From Opitutaceae bacterium (GTDB lineage Bacteria; Verrucomicrobiota; Verrucomicrobiia; Opitutales; Opitutaceae): a stretch of DNA of 64,000 nt. The stretch is from positions 105,877 to 169,876 of the forward strand of contig JAIXWF010000008.1 of NCBI GenBank assembly GCA_027482185.1. Reading direction: 5' to 3'. The position numbers and the translations under genes were made by a program. Positions 1 to 11,130 of the stretch are shown here, piece after piece (within the stretch, counting starts at the first letter, position 1; each line of letters starts with the position of its first letter). The notes beneath the pieces were generated by a model. The model saw only the letters and a list, made by a program, of their open reading frames with translations, searched no databases and was not told the origin of the DNA.

Positions 1-415
1 ACGGATACCCGGCGGCTTCGGCGAAGACCTTCGGTTCCGCGAGGGTGCCTTGGAGCAGGACGCTCTCGGCGATCTTGCGGAGTTCGGCGGTGCCTTGGGC
101 GACGAGGACGCCGTCGATCGCGGCGGGATCCTTCTCGAGGTTGGTGCCGTAGGCGGTGAGGGCGCCGACGGTCTTGAGGACGCGGGGGATATCGAGGCCG
201 ATGGTGCCGCCCGTGGCTTCGGCCTGGGACTTTTCGATGGCGGCGACGAGTTCCTTGCCGAGTTCGCTGGCGCGGAGGCGGTCGAAGTCGGCGTGGACGA
301 CCCAGCGGGCGTCGGCGGCGACGACGGCGGGGTTGTAGGCGGCGGCCGCGTCGGCGGCGGCGAGGGCGAGGAGCGGGAGCGCGAGGAGCGCGCGGCGGAG
401 GGAGCGGAGATACAT
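1..415 (-). CDS. Secreted hypothetical protein, 3' end cut by the window edge
   Basis: A minus-strand reading frame starts with ATG at 415 and stays open to the window edge, giving 138 visible residues. The N-terminus is a clear signal peptide: MYLRSLRRALLALPLLALAAADA, shown here only as basic residues followed by a Leu/Ala-rich core. The mature part begins AYNPAVVAADARWVVHADFD and looks like a soluble exported domain. It lies 55 nt downstream of the ABC permease that stops at 471 and may be the last gene of that operon. I recognise no family. The C-terminus and true length are unknown. Confidence 0.6.
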   Translation of the reverse strand, partial: MYLRSLRRALLALPLLALAAADAAAAYNPAVVAADARWVVHADFDRLRASELGKELVAAIEKSQAEATGGTIGLDIPRVLKTVGALTAYGTNLEKDPAAIDGVLVAQGTAELRKIAESVLLQGTLAEPKVFAEAAGYP

Positions 416-470
416 GCGGGAGGAGGTTGCCGGGAGTACCCCGGACCGGGGCCGGCGGTTACGGAAAACT

Positions 471-1270
471 TCAGGCTTCGCGCGCGCCGCTGCCGGCGAA
501 TTCGCGGCGCGCGAAGAGCGCAGCGGCGACGGCGAGCAGCGCGGCGGCGGCCGCGAGCAGGAGCGCGAAGGCGCCGGCCGCGCCGAGGTGGCCCGGGGCG
601 GTTTCGCCGGCGCGGAGCAGCAGCGGATCGAGCAGGCCGCGCAGGTGGCGCACGAGCGAGAGCCAGCCGAGCTGGGTGGGGACATTGCCGAGGCCGACCT
701 CGATGGCGCCGCCGTAGACGAGGCCGACGATGACGTAGCGCGACGTGAGCAACCCGCAGAGAAACCCGAGGGCGCCGTAGACGACGATCGCGAGCACCTG
801 CGCGAGCAACAGGAGCGGCAGGGCGGCGGCGAACGCGTCGTCGCCGCGCCAGACGGCGACGCCGGCGAGCACGCCGAGGGCGGGCAGAAATTCGAGTTGC
901 GCGCAGGCGGTGTGCGCGAGGTAACGGAAAAACAGATACACGGGGCGCCGCACCGGGCGGGTGAAGACGTAGTCGACGGCGTCGGCCCGCAGGTCGTCGC
1001 GCATCGCGCCGGCGGCGGAGACGAAGGCGAGCACGGGCACGAGGAAACAGGCGTGGAAGCCGGCGGCCCAGGCGGCGAGGCGGTCGGCGTCGGACGTGCG
1101 CGCGGTGGCGGCGACGGCGAGCACGGCGAGGAGCGCGAGCAGGCCGGCGACGGTGAGCAAGTGGCGCGGGGAGATCAGCCGGCGCGCGGTCAGGCGCCAG
1201 ATGCCGCCGAAGACGGCGCCGGCGGCGGGGGCCGGGCGGGGCGCGGAGCGGGAAATGGCGGCGGGCGGGT

Positions 1271-1274
<4 letters not shown>
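471..1274 (-). CDS. ABC transporter permease (ABC-2 type), second of the operon
   Basis: Integral membrane subunit of about 267 residues, made of hydrophobic segments separated by short loops. It fits ABC-2 type export permeases that pair with a separate ATPase. The start MNPPAAIS was chosen because its ATG overlaps the stop of the upstream ATPase by four bases (ATGA read on the minus strand), which indicates translational coupling. A longer in-frame opening upstream reads through the neighbouring ATPase in another frame and is rejected. The motif VDYVFTRPVRRPVYLFFRY resembles the cytoplasmic region after the first membrane segments in this family. The substrate cannot be read from the sequence. 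Confidence 0.8.
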
Positions 1275-2232
<958 letters not shown>

Positions 2233-2236
<4 letters not shown>

Positions 2237-3205
2237 TCGGGGCGGAGGCGGCGAAGGAAGACGAAACAGGCCGCAACGACGAAGGCGGCGAGGCTGGCGA
2301 GGGCGCCGGGGAAATCGGCGGCTTCGGCGCGGCGGCCGGCGCCGGCGAAATTCTGTTTCGTGCGCTGGTCGAGGATGGGCAGCGTGTCGGCGGCGAGGGT
2401 GAGCGCGCGGTCGAGTTTGAAAATGCCTTGGCGGGCCTCGGCGAGGTTTTGGGTGAAGCTCGCGCGCTTGATCCAGACGGGGGCCTGGGGCGGCTGGGCC
2501 ATGGCGCCGAAGACGAGCCAGAGGCCGATCCACGCCATGGTGGCGGTGCGGCTGGTGCGGCTGAGGGCGGAGACGCCGAGGGCGATGGCGGAGAGCGCGA
2601 CGAGGGCGACGGCGTGGAACGCGAGGGCGCGCAGCAGCGGGCCGAACGAAAAGACGATGAAGTCGGTGCCCGGCGCGAAGGCGACGCTGAGCAGCCAGCC
2701 GAAGAGCAGCGGGCCGGTCCAGAGCAGCGCGAGCACGCCGGCGATGAGCCCGAGTTTGCCGAGCAGGTAGTCGCCGGAAGTAAGCGGGCGCGAGAGGTAG
2801 ACGGTGAGCGCGTGGGTGGCGCGGTCGAGGGCGATGAGGCGGGGGACCATCGCGGTGAGCGCGATGAGGCTGAGCGTGAGGCCGAGGTAGGAATGGCCCC
2901 AGAACACGGCGGTGAACCAGCCGTCGATGCAGATATCCGGATACAGGAGCACGAGGCCGGAGAGCACGGCGGCGAAGGCCTGGCCGCGGGGGCCGAAGTA
3001 GACGGCGAGGGATTCGACCCAGCCGCCGCTGGAAACGGATTGGCTGAAGACGAAGCCGAGGGCGGCGACGGCGAGGCCCGCGGACCAGGCGACCGAGATC
3101 AGCACCTTGAACAGCCGCAGCTGCAGCAGCTGGCGGAGGCCGGTGAAGATCATCACGCCGCGGCGGTAGCCGACGCCGCGGGGCGTTTGGCGCCAGCGGC
3201 TCAGG

Positions 3206-3222
<17 letters not shown>
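2233..3222 (-). CDS. ABC transporter permease (ABC-2 type), first of the operon
   Basis: A 329-residue polytopic membrane protein. A cytoplasmic N-terminus (about 40 residues) is followed by a membrane segment, a periplasmic-looking stretch and several further hydrophobic segments, ending in a terminal membrane helix and an RRLRPE tail. The sequence TVYLSRPLTSGDYLLGK resembles the loop conserved in ABC-2 permeases that manage membrane or cell-surface export. Its start overlaps the end of the upstream ATPase by 17 nt and its stop overlaps the next ATPase by 4 nt. A second in-frame ATG (MIFTGLRQ) about 22 codons in is an alternative start. Confidence 0.8.
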
Positions 3223-4237
<1,015 letters not shown>

Positions 4238-4364
4238 AGCAGGAAACCGCGGGTGGGCGGGCGAAGTACACCGCGGCGGACCTCCGGGTTACAGAAATCA
4301 TTCACGGGGGCGAAGGCACAATTTCCGTGCCTCGGGCGGGAGGGCCCGGCAACCTGCGCGCCGC

Positions 4365-5606
4365 GTGACTCCCGCCGACTTCATCGACCGCCATCCCGCC
4401 GAATTGCTCGGCCGCCTGCAGCAGCTGGTCGGGGTTTCCACGGTGAATCCCCCGGGCGAAAACTACGACCAGATCACCCGCTGGCTCGTGGCCGAACTCG
4501 AGGCCCTCGGGCTGGCGACGAAACGCTACCCGATCCCGGCCGCGATGATGAAACGGGAATTGCCGCCGGAGCAGCAGGATTACCCGCGTTTCAACGTGCT
4601 CGCCAAGTGGCCGGTGCGCGGGGCGAAGAAGACCGTCCATTTCAACGCCCACTACGACGTCGTGCCGGTTTCCGGCCGCTGGAAGCACGGTTCGCCGTTC
4701 AGCGGGTCGGTCGACGGCGGTTGGATCTTCGGCCGCGGCACGGCGGACATGAAGGGTTCGATCGCGAGCCTGCTGACGGCCCTGCGCGCGCTGCGCACGG
4801 CGGGCGTGACGCCGAAAATGAACGTCGAGGTCTCGTTCACGGCGGACGAGGAAACGGATTCCGCGCTCGGCACCGGCTGGCTGGTGGCGAACGCCCCGAT
4901 CAAGCCCGACTACGCCGTCGTGATGGAAGGCGGCGAAGGCCCGGCCGTCTGCTGCGGCCACAACGGCACCCTTTGGTACGAGGTGATCGTGCACGGCCGC
5001 GCGGCGCACGGCTCGTTGCCGGAGAAGGGCATCAATGCCCTCGAGAAAATGTCGGCGTTGGTCGGCGAGCTGCAGGAGTACCGGCGCGTCTTGGACCAAC
5101 GCACCTGGCGCACGCCGGAAGGCCGGTTGATGCGGCCGACGATCAATCTCGGCGGCGTGTTCCACTGCGGCGAAGGTGCCAAGATCAACACCGTGCCGGC
5201 GCACGCGAGCTTCACGATCGACCGGCGCGTGCTGGCGACGGAGACCCATCCCGCGGCGGAGCGCGAGCTCCGGGCCATGGTGACGGCGGCGGCGCGCCGG
5301 GTTCCGCAATGCCGCATCACGCTGCGGAAAATCTCGGAAAACTATTCCTGTTTCTCGGAACCGACGCATCCGTTCTTCGCCAAGATGGCGGAGTGCGTCG
5401 CCGGCGTGCGCCGCAAGCCCGCCGTGTTCAACGTGTCGACGGGTTTCAACGACATGCATTTCTTCTCCCACCACCTGAAGATCCCGACTTTGGGCTACGG
5501 CCCCGGCGGCGTGGATTACCACGGCGTCAACGAGCGCGCCCAGGTGAAGGAATTGCTCGCGAGCGCCAAGATCTACGCGCGGCTGTTGGCGGAGTTCGCC
5601 GGCTGA
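4365..5606 (+). CDS. M20 family metallopeptidase (ArgE/DapE/carboxypeptidase G2-like)
   Basis: A zinc-dependent amidohydrolase/peptidase of 413 residues. The metal and catalytic residues of the M20 family are in order: HYD (His96, Asp98), GRGTADMKG (Asp128), DEE (Glu162, Glu163), VVMEGGE (Glu188) and a C-terminal YHGVNE (His386). The segment between the zinc-ligand halves is the dimerisation lid (from about residue 200). The GTG at 4365 (VTPADFIDRHP) is preferred because the open frame upstream of it overlaps the divergent ABC gene and lacks conservation-like sequence. Family members deacylate N-acyl amino acids or trim dipeptides; the sequence does not fix the substrate, and no lysine-pathway genes are adjacent. 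Confidence 0.88.
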   Translation: MTPADFIDRHPAELLGRLQQLVGVSTVNPPGENYDQITRWLVAELEALGLATKRYPIPAAMMKRELPPEQQDYPRFNVLAKWPVRGAKKTVHFNAHYDVVPVSGRWKHGSPFSGSVDGGWIFGRGTADMKGSIASLLTALRALRTAGVTPKMNVEVSFTADEETDSALGTGWLVANAPIKPDYAVVMEGGEGPAVCCGHNGTLWYEVIVHGRAAHGSLPEKGINALEKMSALVGELQEYRRVLDQRTWRTPEGRLMRPTINLGGVFHCGEGAKINTVPAHASFTIDRRVLATETHPAAERELRAMVTAAARRVPQCRITLRKISENYSCFSEPTHPFFAKMAECVAGVRRKPAVFNVSTGFNDMHFFSHHLKIPTLGYGPGGVDYHGVNERAQVKELLASAKIYARLLAEFAG

Positions 5607-5623
5607 GGCGGACGCCTGCAGCT

Positions 5624-5665
5624 GAGAGTTGAGCGTTGAAAGTCGAGGGTTGAGAGATCGATCCG
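5624..5665 (+). repeat. Heptad repeat, GTTGA family, copy 1
   Basis: Six consecutive 7-nt units of the GAGAGTT/GAGCGTT/GAAAGTC type follow the M20 peptidase stop. The last unit runs into a CGATCCG tail that recurs after the arrays at 18266 and 37965. Nothing else is visible between the two genes. Confidence 0.7.
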
Positions 5666-5741
5666 CCGAAGGACCGGAAACGCAGTCGCATCACCGGCCG
5701 GGTTTGCGTTTTGCCGGGGCCGGCTACTGTGCCCCTTTCCG

Positions 5742-6059
5742 ATGTTCGCGAACCTGCACCAACTCATCCACGGCCGGCCGCCGCCGCCCGAGGTCGAGAA
5801 ATCGGCGTTCATCGAAGAGGTGCGGGTGTCGGGCGGCGGGCCCGAGCGGCGCAATCCGCGCGTGGAGCGCACGATCTTGGTTTGCTGGGTGCTCATCGCG
5901 GTGAAGCACGCGGCGATCATTTGGGTCTGCCATCGCTACCCGGTGCCGTACCACCAGCTCTGGATCAATTTCCCCACCTGGTTGCTCGGGGCGCTCGCCA
6001 CCGGCGTTTATTTTCTCGGTTCGCGCCGCGGCGCCGGTCCGCGCGCCGCGGGGCGCTGA
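5742..6059 (+). CDS. Small hypothetical membrane protein
   Basis: A 105-residue protein with a polar N-terminal half (HGRPPPPEVEKSAFIEEVRV) and two hydrophobic stretches in the C-terminal half (LVCWVLIAVKHAAIIWV and LWINFPTWLLGALATGVYFL). It is probably a two-helix membrane protein with a basic C-terminal tail. Codon use matches neighbouring genes, and the frame is flanked by ordinary spacers of 135 and 47 nt. I recognise no family, and context gives no function. Confidence 0.6.
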   Translation: MFANLHQLIHGRPPPPEVEKSAFIEEVRVSGGGPERRNPRVERTILVCWVLIAVKHAAIIWVCHRYPVPYHQLWINFPTWLLGALATGVYFLGSRRGAGPRAAGR

Positions 6060-6106
6060 CGGATTTTGGGCTTTGGCGGCCGCCGGCCGCCCCCCACTCT
6101 GGCCCG

Positions 6107-7048
6107 ATGCCCAACGTTCCCGGACTCCGCAGTCCCTACGCCGTCGTCGGCCGGCTCGTCTATTTCGGCCGCATGCTCGACAAGATCCGTCTGCACGCCG
6201 CCGGCGCCCTGCCCGCCGACTACACGGCCAATTTGGGCACGGGTTTCGACGGCCGCTGCTGCAATTTCCTCCGCGTGAAGTACGACGAGCTCAAGGCGCG
6301 CGCGCTGGCCGGCGACCTCGACGATACCGCTTTGCTGACGTGGTGCGAGGAACGCGGCGGCCGCCGCACCGATGAGGAATGCGAAGTCTGGTGCGGCTTC
6401 ATGATGAAGCGCGGCTTCCGTGACGCCGGCGCCGAGATTTTGGCGAAACGCCTCCGCGAGAGCGGTCTCGAGGGCAAGCCGGCCCTCACGTTGTTCGACT
6501 ACCTCGATTTCGACGAAGGCCGCGACCCCGTCGCGGCGCGCGCGTGGGAACTGCGGCCGCCGACCGTCGTGCTGATCATGGGCGTTTCCGGCAGCGGCAA
6601 GACCACCGTCGGACTGCGCCTCGCGGGCGAACTCGGCTGGGTGTTCCGCGACGCCGACGATTTCCACCCCGCGGCCAACGTCGCGAAAATGAGCGCCGGC
6701 CAGCCGCTCACCGATGCGGACCGCGCCCCTTGGCTCGCGGCGATCCGCGCATTCATCGTCGCGGCCCTCGCGCGCGGGGAAAGCGCCGTCGTGACCTGCT
6801 CCGCGTTGAAGGAAGCGTACCGCCAGGCCGCGATTCCGGATCCTGCCCGCGTGAAACTCGTCCACCTCGCCGGCGACTACGGCCTCATCCTCGAGCGCAT
6901 GCAGCGCCGCCAAGGCCACTTCATGAAGGCGGAAATGCTGCAGTCGCAATTCGCCGCGCTCGAGGCGCCGACCGGTGCCCTCGCGGTCGACATCGGCCGC
7001 ACGCCCGAGGAAATCGTCGCCGAAATCCGGCGTCGCGCCGGGATTTGA
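6107..7048 (+). CDS. DUF5069-gluconokinase fusion protein
   Basis: A 313-residue protein with two parts. Residues 1-145 match the DUF5069 pattern seen in Verrucomicrobia and relatives (PGLRSPYA, GRLVYFGRMLDKIRLHA, RCCNFL, TWCEERGG, FMMKRGFRD). Residues 152-313 are a P-loop kinase with GVSGSGKTTVG at 159-169, FRDADDFHPAANVAKMSAGQ and LTDADRAPWL, which are gluconokinase (GntK) hallmarks. Gluconokinase phosphorylates gluconate to 6-phosphogluconate, feeding the pentose phosphate or Entner-Doudoroff pathway. The kinase half is close to the usual standalone length and looks intact. The role of the DUF5069 half is unknown. The ATG at 6107 starts exactly at the DUF5069 N-terminus. Confidence 0.85.
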   Translation: MPNVPGLRSPYAVVGRLVYFGRMLDKIRLHAAGALPADYTANLGTGFDGRCCNFLRVKYDELKARALAGDLDDTALLTWCEERGGRRTDEECEVWCGFMMKRGFRDAGAEILAKRLRESGLEGKPALTLFDYLDFDEGRDPVAARAWELRPPTVVLIMGVSGSGKTTVGLRLAGELGWVFRDADDFHPAANVAKMSAGQPLTDADRAPWLAAIRAFIVAALARGESAVVTCSALKEAYRQAAIPDPARVKLVHLAGDYGLILERMQRRQGHFMKAEMLQSQFAALEAPTGALAVDIGRTPEEIVAEIRRRAGI

Positions 7049-7107
7049 CCGCCGCGCCGCCAAGTCGCGGCTCGCGCCGGCCGGAACCTTTCCGCTAAGG
7101 AGCAGCT

Positions 7108-9552
7108 GTGTCCCCGGCCGCCGCCCAACGTCTTCGTCTCCTCGCCAGCTCCGTCAGCGTGCTGCTGCTCGTCGCTATTTTGGCGGCGGGTTGGTTCTAC
7201 TGGCGGGTGCGGGCCAGCCTGCCGCAGCTCGACGGCACCGTCCGCGTCGAGGGCCTCGGCGCCGGCGTCACCGTGACGCGCGACGCCCTCGGCGTGCCGA
7301 CCGTGCGCGGCGCGGATCGCCGGGACGTCACGCGCGCCCTCGGCTGGCTGCACGCGCAGGACCGCTTTTTCCAAATGGACCTGCTGCGGCGTTCCGCCGC
7401 GGGCGAATTGTCCGCGCTGTTCGGCGAACGGGCGCTGGCCCGCGACCGCGCGGTGCGGCGCCACGGTTTCCGGGCGGTTGCCCGCGAGAGCGTTGCCCGC
7501 GCGACGCCGGAGGAACGCGCGTTGCTCGAGGCGTTTTCCGCGGGCGTGAACGCCGGCCTCGCGGCCCTCGGCGCCAAGCCCTTCGAGTACTACATCCTGC
7601 GGACCGAACCCCAGCCGTGGCGGCCCGAGGATTCGCTGCTGATCGTCCATGCGATGACGCTCGATCTGCAGGACGATTCCGGCGGCTACGAGCAGACGCT
7701 CATGACGCTGCGCGATGTCCTCGGGCGGGATATGTACGCGTTCCTTACGCCGCTGCTGACGCCGGGCGACGCCGCGCTCGACGGCACCAAGGGCGAGGTC
7801 GGCCCGATCCCCGGGCCCAAGGTCTTCAATCTGCGCAACCGCAAGGTCGGCGCCGCCGCGCCGCCGCCTGCGGAGACTCGCTTGGCCGGCACCGATCTCT
7901 TTGCCCGGCCCGACGGCGAATTCCGCGTCGGGTCCAACGCGTTTGCCGTCTCCGGCGCGCACACGGCCGACGGCACCGGCCTGCTCGCGAACGACATGCA
8001 CCTCGGCCACAGCGCGCCGAACATCTGGTACCGCGCCGTCATCGAGTACGGCGGCCGCCGCATCGCCGGCGTGATGGCGCCCGGGGCGCCGGCGATCGTC
8101 GCCGGCAGCAACGGCCACGTGGCCTGGGGCGTGACCAATTCCGGGATCGATGTCGCCGACCTCGTCGAGGTCGACGTCAACAGCATCGCCAAGACCCTGT
8201 ACCGGGCGCCCGGATACGAACGCCTGATCGAGATCGGCACGCGCACGGAAACGATCGAAGTGAAGGGCGGCGACCCGGTGAAACTGGAAGTGCCGTACAC
8301 CGTCTGGGGGCCGATCGTCGGCCAGACCGAGAGCGAACGCCCGCTGGCGATGCGCTGGACGGCGCACGATCCGGAGGCGGCCAACATCAAACTGGTCGAG
8401 CTCGAAGCCGCGCAGACCGTGGCGGAGGCCGTGCGCGTCGCGCACCGCGCGGGCGTGCCGTCCTTGAATTTCATCGCCGCCGACCGCGCCGGCGACGTGG
8501 CGTGGACGATCGCGGGGAAAGTTCCGAAGCGCGTCGGCTTCGACGGCCGGTTGCCGGTGTCGTGGACCTTCGGCGACCGCCGCTGGGACGGTTATCTGAG
8601 TTCCGGGGAAACGCCGGTCGTGACGACGGCGGCGAAAGATTTTCCGGGCGCCCTCCCCGCCCCCGCCGGGCGCGTCTGGTCCGGCAACCAGCGCCAGATC
8701 GGCGGCGCGGCGCTGGCGTTGCTCGGCGACGGCGCCTATGCCCGCGGCGCGCGGGCGGCGCAGATCCGCGACGGCCTCGAGGCCGTGCCGAAGGCGACGC
8801 CGGCGGACCTGTTCGCCGTGCAGCTCGACCACCGCGCGCTCTTTCTTGCGCGCTGGCACGCGCTGATGCTCGAGGCCCTTTCCCCGGCGGCGATCGAGGG
8901 CAAGCCGGAGCGTGCGGCGCTGCGGACGGCGGTGGAAAAGTGGGACGGCGCCGCGACAACAGACAGTGTGAGTTATCGGCTCGTGCGCGAGTTCCGGCTC
9001 GCGGTGCTGCGCAAGGTGTTCACGCCGGTGTTCGCCGGCTGCCGCGAGCTTTATCCCGAGTTCACGCTGGAGCGGCTGCCGCTCGAGGCCGTGTTTTGGA
9101 AACTGTGGGCGGAGAAACCGCTGCACTGGCTCAATCCGGATTTCGGCACCTGGGAGGAACTGGCCGCCGCCGCGGGCGACGACGTGCTCCGGAATCTTGA
9201 AAAGCAGAAACTCGCGCCCGCGGCCGCGACCTGGGGCAAGCTCAACACCGCGCGCATCGCGCATCCCTTCGCGGGGAGCATGGCGTGGTTCGCCCGCTGG
9301 CTCGCGTTGCCGGCGGATCCGTTGCCCGGCGGCGACGACATGCCCCGCTCCCAGCGGCAGGGCCACGGCGTGAGCCAGCGGCTCGTGGTCGCGCCCGGCC
9401 GCGAGGAAGCGGGCCTCTTCCATATGCCCGCGGGACAGAGCGGACACCCGCTGTCGCCGTACTTCCGCGCCGGCCACGAGCTTTGGGTGAAAGCCGAGTC
9501 CGCGCCGCTGCTGGCCGGGCCCACCGTGCATACGCTGACGTTCCAGCCGTAG
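7108..9552 (+). CDS. Penicillin acylase family N-terminal nucleophile hydrolase
   Basis: An 814-residue precursor starting with GTG, seven bases after an AAGGAG ribosome-binding site. Residues 11-34 form a signal/anchor helix, so the enzyme is periplasmic or membrane-tethered. Residues 40-270 resemble the acylase alpha chain (GLHAQ-type motif GWLHAQDRFFQMDLLRR). The autocatalytic cleavage site and nucleophile are in VGSNAFAVSG, with Ser276 at the beta-chain N-terminus, followed by LLANDMHLG and the GVTNSGIDVADL segment. Family members hydrolyse amides such as beta-lactam side chains or acyl-homoserine lactones; the true substrate here is unknown. Length matches the family. Confidence 0.88.
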   Translation: MSPAAAQRLRLLASSVSVLLLVAILAAGWFYWRVRASLPQLDGTVRVEGLGAGVTVTRDALGVPTVRGADRRDVTRALGWLHAQDRFFQMDLLRRSAAGELSALFGERALARDRAVRRHGFRAVARESVARATPEERALLEAFSAGVNAGLAALGAKPFEYYILRTEPQPWRPEDSLLIVHAMTLDLQDDSGGYEQTLMTLRDVLGRDMYAFLTPLLTPGDAALDGTKGEVGPIPGPKVFNLRNRKVGAAAPPPAETRLAGTDLFARPDGEFRVGSNAFAVSGAHTADGTGLLANDMHLGHSAPNIWYRAVIEYGGRRIAGVMAPGAPAIVAGSNGHVAWGVTNSGIDVADLVEVDVNSIAKTLYRAPGYERLIEIGTRTETIEVKGGDPVKLEVPYTVWGPIVGQTESERPLAMRWTAHDPEAANIKLVELEAAQTVAEAVRVAHRAGVPSLNFIAADRAGDVAWTIAGKVPKRVGFDGRLPVSWTFGDRRWDGYLSSGETPVVTTAAKDFPGALPAPAGRVWSGNQRQIGGAALALLGDGAYARGARAAQIRDGLEAVPKATPADLFAVQLDHRALFLARWHALMLEALSPAAIEGKPERAALRTAVEKWDGAATTDSVSYRLVREFRLAVLRKVFTPVFAGCRELYPEFTLERLPLEAVFWKLWAEKPLHWLNPDFGTWEELAAAAGDDVLRNLEKQKLAPAAATWGKLNTARIAHPFAGSMAWFARWLALPADPLPGGDDMPRSQRQGHGVSQRLVVAPGREEAGLFHMPAGQSGHPLSPYFRAGHELWVKAESAPLLAGPTVHTLTFQP

Positions 9553-9560
9553 CGGAACGG

Positions 9561-9591
9561 GAAGTTGAAGGTTGAAAGGTGAAGGTTGAAA
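9561..9591 (+). repeat. Heptad repeat, GTTGAAA family, copy 2
   Basis: Four exact-phase 7-nt units (GTTGAAG, GTTGAAA, GGTGAAG, GTTGAAA) sit 8 nt after the acylase stop and are followed by a GATCGG tail. The rest of the spacer to 9671 shows no other feature. Confidence 0.75.
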
Positions 9592-9671
9592 GATCGGCCC
9601 CGGCAACTCGGAGGCCGGCGGGTTTTGCGTTGAGCCGAAGGCGGCGGCGGCGCTTGTTGGCGGCGCGCCGG

Positions 9672-10373
9672 ATGAAGAAAAAGCAACGCAGCTACACGGT
9701 CTACCTCGGCGGCGAGCTCTTCGCGCTGAAGCACCTCGTCGGCAACGCCTGGCTCGCGGAAGCGATCTACGAGAAATCGCACGGCCGTTTCCGCTGCGTG
9801 CTGCCGCAGGACCTGCCCGAGGACGGCGGCCGCAGCGCGCGCGCCACGCGCGACCGGAACTTCCGCGCCCTCGTCGCCTGCGACCTCGCGCTGCTGAAGT
9901 TCGACGGCGCCGAATTGGACAGCGGGACGGTGATCGAATTCCTCTACGCCAAGACGGCGGACATGCCCGCCGTGCTGCTGCGCACGGATGTGCGCAACGG
10001 CGGCGACTACCGCGACGAGCCGTGGAACCTGATGGCGAGTTACTTTCCGCGGACGCTGTCGGTCTTCGTGCCGAGTCTCGACGATTACCGCGCGCGCCTG
10101 CGCCGCCGGAGCCGCGCCGGCGTCGACCACGCGCTGCACTTGGCCGGGCAGCACAGCTCCGCCGCGGCGCAGCTCGCGTGCGACCACACCGCCGCGCTTT
10201 GCGTGCGCGCCCTCGAGCGCGTCCTCGCGGTCGAGCCGGTGATGCCGAAGCACCTCCGCGAGGAAGTTTACCAATGGCTCGCGCTCATGCCCGGCTTGCG
10301 CGGCAAGGAGAAAGCCCTCCGCCGCGAATTCGAAGGCCACCTCGAACGCAAGGTGGAGCGGGACCTGCTATAA
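9672..10373 (+). CDS. Nucleoside 2-deoxyribosyltransferase-like protein
   Basis: A 233-residue protein. The N-terminal half fits the nucleoside 2-deoxyribosyltransferase fold: YLGGELF near the start, NFRALVACDLALLKFDG, then the key DSGTVIEFLYA in which the glutamate is the likely nucleophile. The enzyme class exchanges bases between deoxynucleosides, which fits the neighbouring uracil salvage gene upp 115 nt downstream. The C-terminal 80 residues are helical and not typical of the smallest family members. The ATG at 9672 was chosen because upstream residues are Arg-rich read-through of a repeat-bearing spacer. Confidence 0.7.
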   Translation: MKKKQRSYTVYLGGELFALKHLVGNAWLAEAIYEKSHGRFRCVLPQDLPEDGGRSARATRDRNFRALVACDLALLKFDGAELDSGTVIEFLYAKTADMPAVLLRTDVRNGGDYRDEPWNLMASYFPRTLSVFVPSLDDYRARLRRRSRAGVDHALHLAGQHSSAAAQLACDHTAALCVRALERVLAVEPVMPKHLREEVYQWLALMPGLRGKEKALRREFEGHLERKVERDLL

Positions 10374-10488
10374 ATGCGGAATGCGGATTGGGGAATGCGG
10401 AATGAACACTGATGCGCTTCCCGCCGGCTGAATCCGTTTCGCTTTCTTCAATCCGCAACCCGCACTCCGCGATCCCCGATTATCCGCC
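10374..10488. repeat. Paired heptad repeats filling the spacer before upp
   Basis: The left array (10374-10408) has units ATGCGGA, ATGCGGA, TTGGGGA, ATGCGGA. The right array (10451-10487) has ATCCGCA, ACCCGCA, CTCCGCG, ATCCCCG, which are roughly complementary to the left units. The spacer could therefore fold into one long imperfect hairpin that ends immediately before the upp start codon. Confidence 0.75.
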
Positions 10489-11109
10489 ATGCCCGTCCAC
10501 GTCCTCGATCATCCGCTCGCGTCGCACATCCTCACGCACCTGCGCGACCGCACCACGAAACCGGCGACGTTCCGCACCCTCGCCTACCAGCTGAGCCTGC
10601 TGCTCGCGATCGAGTCGACGGGCGACATCGAAACCGAGATCAAGGACATCGAAACGCCGCTCGAGCCCGTCAAGGGCCGGGTGCTCGCCCACCAGCCCCT
10701 TGTCGTCGTTCCGATTCTGCGCGCCGGCCTCGGCATGGTGCAGCCGTTCACCGACATCTTCCCGGACGTCAGCGTCGGCTACATCGGTCTCGAGCGCGAC
10801 CACGAGACGGCGCGGGCCCGCAGCTACTACTGCAAACTGCCGCCGTTGCGCGGCCGCCATGTGTTCATCGTCGACCCGATGCTGGCGACCGGCGGCTCGG
10901 CGGTGAAGGCGCTGTCGGTCGTGAAACAGCAGGCGCCGGCCGACGTGCGGCTCGTCTGCATCGTGAGCGCGCCCGAAGGCGTGGCCGAGGTGGAACAACA
11001 CCATCCCGGCACCGTGATCCACACCGCCGCGCTCGACCGGCAGCTCAACGACCGGAAATACATTTTGCCCGGGCTCGGCGATTTCGGCGACCGGCTTTAC
11101 GGGACCTGA
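10489..11109 (+). CDS. upp: Uracil phosphoribosyltransferase
   Basis: A 206-residue cytosolic enzyme that converts uracil and PRPP to UMP in pyrimidine salvage. The PRPP-binding signature is VFIVDPMLATGGSA at about residues 124-137. PILRAGLGM and the terminal LPGLGDFGDRLYGT are characteristic of UPRT. Length is standard for the family. The immediately preceding spacer consists almost entirely of a paired heptad repeat, so translation initiation occurs next to a potential hairpin. The upstream deoxyribosyltransferase-like gene suggests a small nucleobase-salvage grouping. Confidence 0.95.
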   Translation: MPVHVLDHPLASHILTHLRDRTTKPATFRTLAYQLSLLLAIESTGDIETEIKDIETPLEPVKGRVLAHQPLVVVPILRAGLGMVQPFTDIFPDVSVGYIGLERDHETARARSYYCKLPPLRGRHVFIVDPMLATGGSAVKALSVVKQQAPADVRLVCIVSAPEGVAEVEQHHPGTVIHTAALDRQLNDRKYILPGLGDFGDRLYGT

Positions 11110-11110
11110 G

Positions 11111-11130
11111 CGCGGCGCGGGCGCGCCGCG
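11111..11130. terminator. GC-only hairpin after upp
   Basis: A perfect 9-bp inverted repeat of C and G bases with a 2-nt loop begins one base after the upp stop. There is no T-run, so intrinsic termination is not assured; it may instead be an RNA-stabilising 3' end. A similar hairpin (23007-23026) follows the adaptor gene and is also followed directly by GTTGAAA-type heptads. Confidence 0.5.

Noticed and set aside
5711..6106. N-terminal extension of the DUF5069-gluconokinase protein
   Set aside because: The upstream part of this frame overlaps the small membrane protein gene in another frame and is low-complexity Arg/Ala; the DUF5069 domain begins exactly at the ATG at 6107.
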